Assembly (NCBI GenBank): GCA_014529385.2
Contig: CM043956.1
Location: forward strand, 66,762,281-66,826,280
DNA: 64,000 nucleotides
Direction of reading: 5' to 3'
From: Adiantum capillus-veneris
Taxonomy: Eukaryota; Streptophyta; Polypodiopsida; Polypodiales; Pteridaceae
Positions 1 to 11,492 of this stretch are shown here, in pieces. The stretch's first letter is position 1, and each line of letters begins with the position of its first letter. Both the position numbers and the translations under genes were made by a program. The notes below the pieces were generated by a model. It saw nothing but the letters and a program-made list of their open reading frames with translations. It had not been told where the DNA came from and ran no database searches.

Positions 1-78
1 CTAAACACTAACATACTAACACAAAATAGCCATTGACCTAACCATAAAAGACACCTCACCTCAAGACATATGCATAGT

Positions 79-80
<2 letters not shown>

Positions 81-117
<37 letters not shown>
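81..117. repeat. (CT)n microsatellite
   Basis: Uninterrupted CT dinucleotide run of 37 bases. The same motif recurs as much longer tracts near 43.6-44.3 kb and 63.7 kb. Confidence 0.95.
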
Positions 118-120
<3 letters not shown>

Positions 121-1267
121 ACTCTACTTTTACCTTATCTACCATCAATAATGTTTTTTTCTAAAATCCACGTCCATGACTCAAGCAGACAAAGAAGGCC
201 CGCAATGTTTTGATATTAACAAAAAATTCATAATCTTGATTTGTTAGCTTGTAAATTAGAATTTCCAATAATCTTAATGAGAGGTCTCTAACCTATAAAT
301 GGGCCCCTCTCATTCTTATAAATCATCTCCAACATCTCACATAGCAGCCCAACACTCTATGCGTGAGAAGAGACGTAGGCATAGCAACCACTTTGTGAGC
401 TTCACCTTTGGTGTGAGAGAAGCTTTCAAGCTACACATTGCAAGTGAGAGAGCATGAGTTAAAAATCCTCAAAAAAACTATTGTATTTGTTCCTCCATCA
501 TCAATAATTGAGGTTTGGTGCATCAAAGGCGTGATTCGAGGTTCAAAGCTTTGTCCTTCCATTTGTGCAATACGGTTTGGTGAATTCGAGGTGACTTGTG
601 TATTTTAGGTTTTTATCCTTTGCTCTTGTTTGAGAAAGTGTTTTTGTATGTTTTTCATTGCCAATTTTGTGTCTATTATTGTAACAGAGTATTGTGGTGA
701 GAGGTCTCCCACACCCTAAGACAGTGTGTGTGTGTTGGCAATGTTTATCATTGAGGTAGCTTTGTACAAGCTCTATGATAACATCATAACGAACTATCTC
801 CATTTCCAAGTTGCAAACAAGGTATTATGCAAGTTCCATTCCTCTCTTTCTTCTCTTTGCTCTGGCTCTCTCTTGCGCCATTTGGTGTGTGTCTTTGTGT
901 GAAATTTCTTGTGTGCATTTTGTTGCACCTCCTCTTGTTTGTGACAAAATCTCTCTTTCGTCCTAGTTCACATCCCATAACTATGTGGTGCCCCTATCTT
1001 GTTTGGGTTTGGCTGTGGGTTTGTTTTTGTGTTGTGCATGTGGCTTCCCTAGCCCCAATTGAGCAGCACGGGGGCCTTGAGGGGTGCTTAGAGGTCGCCT
1101 CTCTTGTTACCCGTCTCGAACCGCCTCAGTATAAGATTGTTATAGGCCCACATTATTTTAATTGTGCATACAATTAAGTACAAAAAGGTTTCATTTTTTA
1201 TACTCTATATACCTATCATCGGAGATTGTATGACTACACCAAAATTTACTCATATATATGCTTTATG
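118..1267. other. No convincing gene; TATA-like site
   Basis: A TATA-like TATAAAT lies at 294-300, in a GC-richer context and followed by a CA- and GA-rich leader-like stretch. The segment around 580 (TTTGGTGAATTCGAGG) resembles the primer-site-like sequence next to the LTR ending near 40432. This could be the eroded LTR or leader of a retroelement, but I find no partner copy. The T- and C-rich open frame at 827-1177 looks like noise. Confidence 0.3.
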
Positions 1268-2097
1268 TCAATATACCTTGGTAATTAACCTTCATAATAA
1301 GACCCACTAAGAATCAACAACATCCAAACATGTTTTAATATGATAATTCTAAACATAATTACGAAGCCCAAAAAATGCACAAATGAAAAAGCTAGCTTCC
1401 ACATTCCGAGTTGTACTTATAGCCAAATTGGTATTGTATGCTTAGGTTTGGACTTGAGTTACAAATTCACCATGTTCATTGAAGGAATTGAGAAATATTG
1501 AGCATAGTATATTTCTTACTCAAAATGAGTTTGATTTTTATAATTTGGAGTTGTTTCCTCGACTTTGTGTTGTTAGTTATTGAGGATCTTAGGTGTCCCA
1601 AAACTCAAGAAAGATACAATAAATGGTGAGGATTCTATATGCACAATCAAACTTGCCTTTCTATTGCATATACATTGTTAAAAATTTGATCAAAATGTAA
1701 AATTTGTCTATAAATCTGCATGGCATGATTTTTGTAAATAGGTCATAACCTCAAATACATAGAGTATCCACATATTAGAATCATTTGAAAGAATTTATAA
1801 TAATGAAATCTACTTATAAAGCACCCTAAAACTCAGTAAGATGCATTTTAGCATGTCTATGGACAATTTTATGAAAAAATGTGCAAAAATAGCACACATT
1901 TGTTGGCACAATTCAGGTTGAAAAGTGCTTATGAAAGACAATTCTAAACTTTTCAGCTCATAAGCTATCTTTGTGGATATTAAACACTCTAGGATCTCTT
2001 TGCCATCCATTGTAATAATTCTAGGAAATTGCTTGGTTAAGGAGACGTAAAAGTGTACGAGGACATAAAAGTGTTTTATTACCAATCTAGTAGTAAG
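1268..2097. repeat. Degenerate relative of the TIR element at 46600-47928
   Basis: Several segments match the downstream element in the same order. These include the phrase CCCAAAACTCAAG near 1597 (near 47415 in the other copy), a CAGCTCATAAGC-like stretch near 1955, and the end GGACATAAAAGTG followed by TTACCAATCTAG near 2062-2090. The left edge is approximate. It is an old diverged copy with no coding frame. Confidence 0.35.
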
Positions 2098-2216
2098 GTC
2101 CTATGCAGGAAAAAAATTCTTCTAAAATGCATTAAATCATTTTTAAAGTATTCTTTGGTGCAATTTTACCACAATTTTTGATCACTCTCTCTTCTCTTAT
2201 AACTAGAATATCTTCT

Positions 2217-2286
2217 CATTGGCTAATGCTTGGGGGGAACTATTCATATAACATTGGCTAATGCTTGGGGGGAACTATTCATAAAA
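2217..2286. repeat. 35-bp tandem duplication
   Basis: Two adjacent, nearly identical 35-bp copies containing GGCTAATGCTTGGGGGGAAC start at 2217 and 2252. Confidence 0.9.
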
Positions 2287-3221
2287 AAACCCCTTTACTT
2301 ATATGTTTAAGGTAATAAAATGACCCCTTTTTTCAAAAAAAAACTTACGGTTTTTTCTCTAAAATTGATTTAAAAACACCTTCTTTTAATGTAATCCTGT
2401 TAAGATGCTAAAATTTTGGCAATTAAAAAACCCATTCATTTGAACTCACGTGGTAACTTACATGTCTAAGAGGTGAAACCCCCGAGGGCTAATGTACCAT
2501 ACACCAAAGCATTTCATACAAAGGCTAAACACCTTGATGATTGAACATGCATAGGTTAGTCATTTGAATAATTATGTGTAATCAGATAAAAATGAGGAGA
2601 AGGATTTTCTAGTTAGGATACACTGAAACATATCTATCAAAGGCCCTGTCCAAATTTTATCCACTCAAAATACATGTATAAAACAATAAGAAGAATAAAA
2701 AGGAAAAAAAAGATATAAATTCAAGAAATATAAAGTCATTGAGTATCATGAGTTAAATGTTGGAGAGTGCAAAAGAATGGTCTTGAGAGAGTGTGGCAAG
2801 AATTAATTGCATTGCAAAACAAGCTTTCTTTTGCATATAAAGAACACAAAAACTATTGGAGTTGATAATTGTAATGAATGAAGTGGATTATAATTGTCTT
2901 TTCAATATGTTCTTCAATTGCTCATGTTTGTAGCCTATTCTCTCTTTGAACGACATGCCTACACAATCATCAATCATCTATGACATGCCATCATGACTAG
3001 TCTACTAAAAGCATCAAGAAACAAACAACAACAAGTGAATAATTAACCATAAAAAGAATAATCAAACAACAAGAAAGGGAATCAGCAACAACATGGCAAA
3101 AAACAAGAGAAGCAACAACAAATTGTAAAATTGTGGAGGGCAGACAAAAATTTCTTAAATCAACAACAAAGTAGTCATGTGCATGTGTATAAATCACAGT
3201 GAGTCTTTAGAGATTCTTGGA
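2287..3221. other. AT-rich, no gene seen
   Basis: A-rich and T-rich homopolymer runs with stops in all frames. No repeat pair or motif was recognised. Confidence 0.5.
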
Positions 3222-4020
3222 ATGGCAGCAGAGGAGCTTGTCATGAACTTAGATATGGATGCTGCATAAGTGGAGTCAGAACCTTCTGCAAGTCAAGAGG
3301 ACCCTGCAACCCCCTTGGTTCATGTTCTCAACTCACTAAAGAGCGAGGTGGATTCGGAGGGGTCACTTAATAATTATGTGACTATCACGTGAGTGCAGTA
3401 GAAGGGGTTATTAATTTTTATTTTTTCTCACATTTTCACATACAAAAGGATACCATAAATCAAATTGGGAAAATAAATTAACGATTAAATAGGAAAAGGG
3501 TATATTTTATTTGTAAAAAATTCACAGATAAGGAGTTTAAAAGATAGTCCTTGAACGCATGTGATATACACAAATTATTATGGATAGTGACCCCCTGAGA
3601 AGGTGGATCTCTGTGGGCCACCTACAAAATATAGCACAAAAGAGAAGATGAAAAAAGAGTTAGTTATTATGGAAGAAACTTCAGTCATCGATGAAGGGAT
3701 TTTTGACTTTGTAATGTCTGCAGAAGGTGATGATAAATTTCATAAGGCATGTGGAATCTTCAATGACACCTTTATTCTTGAGTATCTTCTAGCTCAAGTA
3801 TAAGAAGACACTCCTTGATGAGGCTACTTTTCAAGCAATCAAGAATAATCTGAAGCCCTTAATGAGCAATGAAGAAGTAGAGGAATGGTATAAGTGCCCA
3901 GCACAGGGGTTGAGCCTCTTGGTGGACCTATGGAAGGACGAACTATGGGTGCAACATGAGAGTTTCATGGTAGCCCCCCACCCACGCCCCAACTTGTCGC
4001 CCCCCAATGTCTCTCTTTGA
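3222..4020 (+). pseudogene. Possible broken gene fragment, unknown acidic protein
   Basis: Three coding-looking blocks lie in order. The first starts at ATG 3222, reads through one TAA after 15 codons, and runs to about 3388 just before a GTGAGT donor-like site. The second is an open frame at 3603-3803 rich in Glu, Asp and Lys. After an apparent frameshift near 3790, a third continues about 75 codons to TGA 4020. Acidic and amphipathic composition, and the fact that the frames join with one shift, suggest an eroded gene. I do not recognise the family. It may be a transposon-captured exon set. Function unknown. Confidence 0.35.
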
Positions 4021-4429
4021 ATTTGACACTTAATTTTGGGTGCATCTTGGATTGCTAAAAAGGATGACTTTCTCTGTCGTCGGACCTCATAGTATTATGA
4101 AAGAGATACATCTCTTTCACAATATCTTGACAAAATCTCTGAGGCACTCATACTGGTCTTTTACAATGGAATGTCGCAAGACGGGACTCTCGTAACGTTT
4201 TCCCTGAAGACACTATTTTGCTTTCTAGGTGGACCGATGCTGCCAAAGAACGTGGAAAAAGTCATTCTTGTCAAAAAACTTTGCAAGAGAGTGTTTTGGA
4301 TGCAGTCCTGGGTATATAAGCGGTCGTGCCACATATTACTACCCTTACATATCAATCACATTATCCTTATGAAAACAAGACCCAAATGAACTCTTAGAGT
4401 ATGAAAAACACGTGATGATAAGATACAAG
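4021..4429. other. No gene seen
   Basis: Short overlapping open frames on both strands near 4161-4389 have no recognisable domain. This is the flank of the solo LTR that follows; the last five bases (ACAAG) are its target-site duplication. Confidence 0.5.
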
Positions 4430-4658
4430 TGTTACCATATACATGTGGTAGTGATGTGTGTGAACACACTTAGGACTGCTGGGGCATTATTTCCCTCACT
4501 AGGAGGTTTTTTTCCCTGTGCATTGTATATACGCCCATCACTCTCGAGCTATCTGATCTTTCCATTGTACACTAAGTTATACACTCTTTGTTGTCTGCCT
4601 TGATCTTCCTTCGTCTTCTCCAAGCTGTGTGTGTTTTCCTTCAACCCTAATTTCAACA
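4430..4658 (+). mobile_element. Solo Ty1/copia LTR with target-site duplication
   Basis: This 229-bp sequence starts TGTTACCATA and ends TTTCAACA. It matches almost throughout the 5' LTR at 25232-25458. It is flanked by a perfect 5-bp direct repeat, ACAAG (4425-4429 and 4659-4663). A TATA-like GTATATAC lies near 4526. The intact LTR ends plus the TSD show that a full copia element once sat here and was reduced to one LTR by LTR-LTR recombination. Confidence 0.93.
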
Positions 4659-5252
4659 ACAAGGGCAATGTGCGAGAACATATATCTAAAATCTCCACAA
4701 GTTGAAACACAACTTGTGACGTGTATATGGTGTCTTAAGCATTACAGATTGTAGACTTGTTTATGTTTTGTGGTAAACACATTATCATTAGTCTAATTCT
4801 CATAAATTTTTGAATTACATATTGTGTCAAACACTCAGTCTCTTACTCCACCTACGGTTCACATATTCCATTCTCTCTCCATTTTTTTTAGCCTTTTTGA
4901 GCACTCAAGTTGTTGAAAGCCTTAGACTATTTAATTTTTCTTTTTTGTAATTGTCTAATTGCATGTGTTGTTGTTGAAGAAACTAATACTTTCTTTTGCT
5001 GCATGCGGTGAAGGATTCTATGATAAAACCATCGGAAAAGCTCTTTCAAAATATTTGCCTTGTCTCAGGAGCCATCATGCTGAGTGTGTTTGAAGTAGTC
5101 ATTTCTTGCCATGTACTGAGACTTTTCTAAGCCTTGGATATTTCATATACCTGGGTTTTTGTACTTTTGAATGAAGTATGGTAAATGATTGAAAATGATG
5201 CTGCAAATAAAGAAAATTTGGTAAGCAGAGACACTCACATAATTAATTATAA
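4659..5252. other. No gene seen
   Basis: AT-rich sequence after the solo LTR. No coding frame, repeat pair or structural motif was supported. Confidence 0.45.
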
Positions 5253-6399
5253 TCACAAGAGTGGTTTTGATAGTACCATGTAATGAGTAATGTGAGTTTC
5301 CATCCATGCTGCATTGAATGATTTCTTGAGAAGTTGTAGGTTCTCCTTAAACATATTGAGATCCTCTTGTGATGGCCAATCATCTTATTCACACATCAAA
5401 AATAGCACATCTATGGAACGCGAAACATCAACCTTGGTGTTGCGAGTAGCTGGCTCCTGGTCCTTCATTGACATTTGCAATTTTTTCCATTGAAGATACT
5501 CAACTTTGTTAACATAGGTGGAGTGATATATCCTTCCACGTTTTATCAGCTTCACCTTTTTTATGCCTAGTGGTTAAAAATCTGCAAGCCTCGACACCGC
5601 CAATGGATGGTTTGGAAGGCATATCCTTCTCATTGCTTGATCTTTTCTTGTCTCGCTGGATTTTGATATTGCCCCCAGGGAGACCCATATCTGACAATAC
5701 TATTTGAAGGGACTCTAGAGCCATTTGGTGCTCACTTGTAAAACCTTAAGCTTCTTGTCATGAATTATATCTTTTGCAAGATTGTTGCTGCTTCAATTGC
5801 TTCCCTACATTGGCTATGGGATTAATATTTTCCTTGTCTAGATATATAGCATTTCTACAAAGAAAGAAATACATAGTCAAAGCAATACATATATAGCATG
5901 TCTACAAAGAAAGCAATACATAGATAGCATGTCTACAAAGAAAGCATAAATAAGTCAATCCAATACATTGATTAGCATGTCTACAAAGAAAGCATAAATA
6001 AGTCAAACCAATACATAGAAAGATTGAACTCCTGACCTCACTGCTTGGATTCTTTGTTTAAGACCACCAAATTCAATCTTCAAGGTTTCAAGTTTCCCGT
6101 TCCTTCTTTCGCACACGAGCATTCAATCTTGTATCTTTCTTTTGTAACCTCTGCACCTTTTCTCGTAGGACTTGTAATTCCTCTATGTGTTGTAATATGG
6201 TGCAATAGCTAGGCAACCCATTATCTCCATCACCACCAAAGGTCAATAGACCAGTAGGATTTGAAAATGCAAGAGAGGCATTAGTCTTGCGATTGAGAGG
6301 ATAGAGGGATCCATGTGTCCAAATGTCTACATGTTGTGCTCCCTCTACTCTGAGTTTCTCTTTCCTACTTCTGCTACTTGTATGTTGGTTTTGATTCAC
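5253..6399 (-). pseudogene. Decayed multi-exon gene remnant, unknown, coiled-coil rich
   Basis: Coding-like pieces follow each other on the minus strand. The piece at 6399-6088 starts with Met, is Ser/Arg/Lys-rich and ends in a heptad-like Leu/Gln/Arg stretch, continued in the next frame to about 6040 as if by a frameshift. A second block at 5724-5509 follows. A third runs from about 5500 to TGA 5253, some 83 codons with one internal TAA. An A/T-rich tandem repeat at 5847-6020 separates the first two. I do not recognise the product. The helical, charged composition would suit a DNA-binding or transposon accessory protein, but that is only a guess. Confidence 0.4.
5847..6020. repeat. Tandem repeat of about 47 bp, 4 copies
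   Basis: The core TAGCATGTCTACAAAGAAAG (first copy TAGCATTTCT) occurs near 5847, 5894, 5925 and 5973. Spacings are 47, 31 and 48 bp, so one copy is internally shortened. The repeat probably expanded inside an intron-like part of the surrounding remnant. Confidence 0.88.
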
Positions 6400-6849
6400 T
6401 TACATAAAGGTGCATATAGAGGATCTAAGTCAATGTCTAGATGATATTTAGGACGTTTGGTGAGGAGGTTTGAAGGTGTGGAGGATTGGGCCATTAGTTC
6501 TTAGTGTAAGGATGACAAGAAAGCAATTAATTATTAATTCAAGAGGGCCATTAGTGTTTAATGCAAGGAAAATGAGAAAACTATTATTGCTCAATGCAAG
6601 AAATGTTGAATTTCCCTCCAAGATGACGAGGTGCATTAAATGTAACTGAAAAGAGACATTCCCTCAATCATCACGGTTGTTATGACTCTGTCGCAAGAAT
6701 CTACTTGGAAGTACACTTTTTGAACAGTTGTATGAGGACAACTTTTCTTTTACCACACCTATTTTCTAGAGACAGAACGCCAAAAATTCTATTTTCTTAG
6801 AAGTCCCTCCAAATGACCTCCAAAATTTCATAATGTTGTGTTCACTGAT
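6400..6849. other. No gene seen
   Basis: Contains short imperfect duplications around GCCATTAGTGTTTAATGCAAG (about 6490-6600) but no supported gene. Confidence 0.4.
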
Positions 6850-8620
6850 TGTGCTAGTTTGTCAACCAAAAAGTATCTTTTAGCTATCCATTAGCTATCT
6901 GATAGGTGTAATACAGTTATTGGGGACAAGAACTGGGGGATGGGGGGAAGGGATGTGACAAATAGTTATTAATACTATATAGGAGCCTCATAGCTATCTG
7001 ATAGCTATTACCAAATATTCAATAGTTATTAGCTATACTAATAGCTACTACCTTCTTAACATATGAATATTACAAGATATTACCAGATATTCAATAGTTA
7101 TTAGCTATTGATAGTTACTAGCTTCTCACCATATGAATATTTGATGAGCTTTTTGCTAGCTATCAAACAACTATTGAACAATGATAGCTCTATAATAGCT
7201 ACACATACTAGCTTTTACTATCTTCTAGCACTTGAATATGTGAATTATGTCATAACTACTTGTCAATTATCAAATAGCTTTTAGCTAAAAATAGCTGAAA
7301 ATTCTAATTATTTATAGAAATTTGCTTCTAGGAAATAACTACGATAGTTATTAGAGAGCTAATAGCTTGTAATACCTTTGAAAAGCTACCATATAGCTGT
7401 GTACAAACAATTTAATTCACTCGTAACATTTTCAATAGATATTAGTCATCAAATAACTTCCAAGACTAGTTGTTCATAACAACTTGGTTCTATGACCTAA
7501 ATATGGTAGCTATGTGATAGTGACTTGGCAGCTTTTAGATAGCTATTAGCAATTAATAGCTTTTTGATAGCTATCATAAAGCTATGTCCAAACAAATTAG
7601 TTCACTAATAGCATTTTCAATAGCTATTACAAAACTATTAGACATCAAATAGCTACTTAGAGTATCTATTTACAACAACTTGCTTCTAGGACATAAATAT
7701 GATAGTTATGCGATAGCTACTTGATAGCTATTAGAAAACTATTAGCAGGTCATAGCTTTTCAATAGCTGCCATGTAGTTATGTCCAAACTATTGCTTCAT
7801 TAATTGCACTTTCAACAGCTATTAGACATCAACAAGAGTGGCTATTTATAACAACTTGCTTCTAGGGAAAAAGATATGATAGCTACTTGACAGTTATTAG
7901 CCGGTAATAGCTTTTCAATAGCTACCATATAGCTATGTCCAAACAACTTGGGTTCATTATTAGCATTTTTACCAGGTGCTAGATAGTTATCATCTATTCA
8001 AATCTTTTAGAGAACAATCATATAACTATTTGATAGCTTTTGGAGAGATATCAAAAGATAATAGCTAGAAGTAGATTCACAATAGGTATCATATACCTAT
8101 CTGTAGACAACCCGCTTCATCAGTAGGTATCAAGTAAGCTATTAGATAGCTTCTAGACAACTATCTTTTTGGTATTTATCATCAAAATCAATAATTTAGT
8201 TATGGCTATGAAGACTAATGTCTGCTAGCAAATCTTGTTGCTAGCACACAAATGTGCTATCTACTTGACAACTATCACAGACATATACTAGGTAGTCATA
8301 GTTTTTTCAATAGCTACTAGTTAGCTTTTTTGTTTCAAAAGCTACTTGATAGCAACCAAATAACTATTGATAGCTATTTGACTGCTATCATCTAATAATA
8401 GTTGTTTAGTAGTTGCTCAAATGCTATCCGCAAACCCATCCACTTGTTATTATACAAAGTTTATCTAGACAATTTGGCTCATTCAAAGCTATCATGCTAG
8501 GTATTGAATTGCATTTAGACAACTTTGGGATGGTATTGCTATTATATAGCTATCAAAACACTATTTCCATGCTACCTGGTTGATATTGATAGCTATTAGC
8601 CATGAAAGTTTATATAAAAA
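6850..8620. repeat. Satellite-like block rich in TAGCTATTAG
   Basis: About 1.7 kb is dominated by variants of TAGCTATTAG, ATAGCTACT and TTTTCAATAGCTA. A higher-order unit is visible in its middle: the phrase AGCTATGTCCAAACAA or a variant recurs near 7396, 7581, 7775 and 7932. Each is followed by a TTCATTAATAGCATTTTCAA-like stretch and then ACAACTTGCTTCTAGG. Spacing is therefore about 155-195 bp. Outside that core only the short TAGCTA motif persists. No coding capacity on either strand. Confidence 0.8.
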
Positions 8621-8913
8621 AGAAAGCTACATGTAGTCATCTACTCACTACTATCTCATATGCTTGGATTTGAAAGATGCATTTATGATATGCATGTTAA
8701 GCATCTGGGCTCCATAAGCCATCATTTGCAAAATGCTCAATTTTTTTCTATTGTAGCCTTATGTCTACCAATATCATCTAATAATGGGCCAAGCATGTCT
8801 ATTTATAGCCCATTGAAGAGATCAAGTGCAGTAGCCGTACCATCAACATTGCTCTTGCATCGTATCATTGGCTTTGAATGTTGAGGGGATCCCCAACTAG
8901 GTTTTCTTGTAGC

Positions 8914-9204
8914 CCATTGGAGAAATTGCAAGTACCAATAGTGGAAATATAAAATCCTTCCAACATTGTTGTGGATTGCTCTACCGATCAAAATGTGGGT
9001 CTTGATAGCATAGGTAAGATGTTAGTATGTTGTTGGGTTATTAATACGGTGTTGGGTTCTTAATATAAAATTGCAAGTCCATTGGAGAAATTGCAAGTAC
9101 CAATAGTGGAAATATAAAATCCTTCCAACATTGTTGTGGATTGCTCTACCGATCAAAATGTGGGTCTTGATAGCATAGGTAAGATGTTAGTATGTTGTTG
9201 GGTT
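8914..9204. repeat. Tandem duplication, 126-bp copies at 165-bp spacing
   Basis: The stretch from CCATTGGAGAAATTGC to TGTTGTTGGGTT is present at 8914-9039 and again at 9079-9204, nearly identical. About 39 bp of unrelated sequence separates the copies. Confidence 0.92.
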
Positions 9205-9639
9205 CTTAATATGTTGAGAGTTAATAGCATGTGATTCTTGCATGGTATTGGACTTTTAATTGTGCTATTTTCTAGGTTTGCTGACAGTTGTGAAATTCTC
9301 TGTACTGTATTAGGTAGCATCTTTAGCCAAGAGGGTAGTGTCTTCAGTGAAGTGGTCACTTGATGATGGGTTACCTCCTAGAATCTTATTGAGTGATCTG
9401 GACAAAGTATGTGGAGAAGCCATTGAAGACGTCTCAAAATGAGCAAAGCATGCAGAAAATAGCAACCTAAATCAAAGTATGCCCCAAAGGTTCACATGAG
9501 GCTCTCAAAGTGCACATGATCCTGAAAATATTGGACATGTTGAGAATGTCCCTTCATCACTTCAAGGTATGCTTGTGAAATAGAGAATGAAACATGGACA
9601 ATATAGTTCAGTTTTCTTAATATACAATATTTTTTATAT
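9205..9639. other. No gene seen
   Basis: Short frames exist on both strands, but none has a recognisable motif or support from a second copy. Confidence 0.4.
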
Positions 9640-9947
9640 CTAGTGTATGTCTTGAAATGGCATGTTGTCTACGTGTAGGAACGATTGTCGATAAGGATGG
9701 TGGGGACACTCTGTAGGACTTGTTTCTATTTGCACGATGAAATAAATCCATTCAAGTGAAATCATCTGAGGCCCAAGAAACCTACATTGTGTGCACCAAT
9801 TGGCGGAAGAAATATCTGTGTGTGGAAAGTATGGGTGGTGAGGATGGAAATTCCATTGCAAAAGAAACAACTGTGTGTGTAGAAATTACAGGTTCTCATG
9901 ATGGAAATGTCATTGGTATCAATGGCCTCCTATACAATTCATGTTGA
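9640..9947 (+). pseudogene. Possible gene remnant with internal peptide repeats
   Basis: A plus-strand frame open from about 9739 to 9947 encodes two imperfect 20-residue repeats, roughly CVExxGxxDGNxI. A third, weaker relative lies upstream in the same frame across two stops. The DNA of the repeats is clearly related too. No initiating ATG is evident. I do not recognise the product; this may be an eroded exon or a chance-open minisatellite. Confidence 0.25.
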
Positions 9948-10312
9948 TGGTGTTGAAGTTGGTTCTGAGCACATTGCTCCTACAAGCCCTATCAACAGTG
10001 GTGATGTTTTGCCCCAAAATTTTCTTTTGTAGTTCTAGTGATTCAAGGAGACAGAGAAATGACTTATAGTAATGAGCTTGTAATGTTTGAGTAATCTAAT
10101 GATCTCTTGAAAATGTTAGGCTCTTTTTGTGAAAACCTTTCATAATTGTTTCTTTCAAATTTTTAGCTATGTATCATTATCAAAACTTTGTTGTTTGATA
10201 TAGGATGCCTTGTCTGTGTAGTCATTCATAAAGAAATGACGATGGATTTAATATTTTTTCAACCACCCAAACCAAATTCAAGTGTCAAAATATTATCCAC
10301 GTTTCACCCATT
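9948..10312. other. No gene seen; left flank of a Ty3 element
   Basis: AT-rich host sequence leading to the target-site duplication CCGCA at 10313-10317. No coding support. Confidence 0.45.
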
Positions 10313-10316
10313 CCGC

Positions 10317-11468
10317 AGTCAGGAGGGTTTTGGAGCAAGGGATTGCGCATATGTACATACACATGCATGGTGCATCAAATAAAGAATTTCCCATTTTCCA
10401 GAGCCAGGTGGTTACGTGGGGCCCACATGTGTACAGGTAGGACAGCATGTACATAGTGCATCGATTTTCACTATCACCAGTACTAGTGTGTTTTTTCTAC
10501 AATAAGGAGGAGTTGGTAGCGCGTAAAAATTCTCGAGGAAGCTATCCGCGGGCCGACGACATGAGGTAAGCAGGTGCGTCAGATGGCATCTAGTGGCGTC
10601 AGGAGGTCGAACGGGGTCAATATTTGCACGTGGATGAGTACGGACACAACGTGGGTGTTTTCTTATGATAATTATGCAGAAAGGTCATCATGAGGACCAT
10701 CTTTTTGGGGCCACTCCACGTGGTGGAGGGATGCATTATTGAAACGAAATGAGTGCCAAGTGTGCGGATGATGCAAAAAGCTGACAACTATGCACTGCGA
10801 GGTCAGTTTTTGGCATGTTCGGGGTCCGTTTGAGGTCATCTAAAAGTCCAAGGGTGCCCAAGTAACAAAGCTAAGTGTGGGAACTGAAAAATTTGAGAGA
10901 AGACCAGAAAAAACGTAGAGAAGAGAGGAGGAACAGCCAAAACTGTGTTTTTGGGGTTTTTGGAGCCTGTTTTGGCCGTAAACTGCTCATCCGAGGTCGG
11001 ATTTGAGCACTTTGACATTGTACGCTGGGGTTTTGGGCCATTCCGGACGCTATCGCACTGTCCATTTTGCCAAATATCTCACTATTTTTCTGTTGTTTTG
11101 GCTGTGTAAGTTTCTCCTATGAGCGAATCTTCTGCTCCAGTTTGTGATTGTATCTAGCTTATTTTACCCATACTGTGTGAGGTATTTGACCCCTTGGTGT
11201 TGGCCCAAGATCATTTGTATCTAAATATCAGAAGTTCTCCTCTTTTGAGCTGAATTTTTTGGGTATGTGTGTGTGTGTCTCTCTCTGTGTGGAGTGGGCA
11301 AACGAATAGTCTCTCTCCTCTCACTCCATAGGTGTGTTCCCTGTCTCGGCCAGGTGTGTTGTGTAAGCCGAGTGGTGCCCCATAGTGTGTGTGTGTGTGT
11401 GTGTATCTTTCCAAGAGTGTGTGTCGGGTCGTTATAGAGGCGTTCTATGTGTTTCCATCCCGCTCACA
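10317..11468 (+). repeat. 5' LTR of Tat-1
   Basis: About 1152 bp, matching 17926-19126 from the GCAAGGGATTGCGCATATG region through to its end CCGCTCACA. It differs from the 3' LTR by scattered substitutions and by a much shorter GT run (11385-11404, 20 bases against 68), which explains nearly all the length difference. The first base no longer reads TG. Confidence 0.9.
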
Positions 11469-11474
11469 TTCTTT

Positions 11475-11492
11475 TGGCGCCCCCACAGAGGA
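11475..11492 (+). other. Primer-binding site of Tat-1
   Basis: TGGCGCCCCCACAGAGGA lies six bases after the LTR end. It begins with TGG, complementary to a tRNA CCA tail. A closely similar site occurs next to the 5' LTR of the minus-strand element at 36880-36897, so the two families use the same or a related tRNA primer. I cannot assign the tRNA with certainty. Confidence 0.65.

Noticed and set aside
827-1177. 116-codon hydrophobic open frame
   Set aside because: T- and C-rich composition produces the Leu/Phe/Val run; no family, no homologous copy, no clear gene signals.
6850-8620. CRISPR-like array
   Set aside because: Repeats are degenerate and touch each other; there are no constant repeats with unique spacers, and the context is a plant genome.
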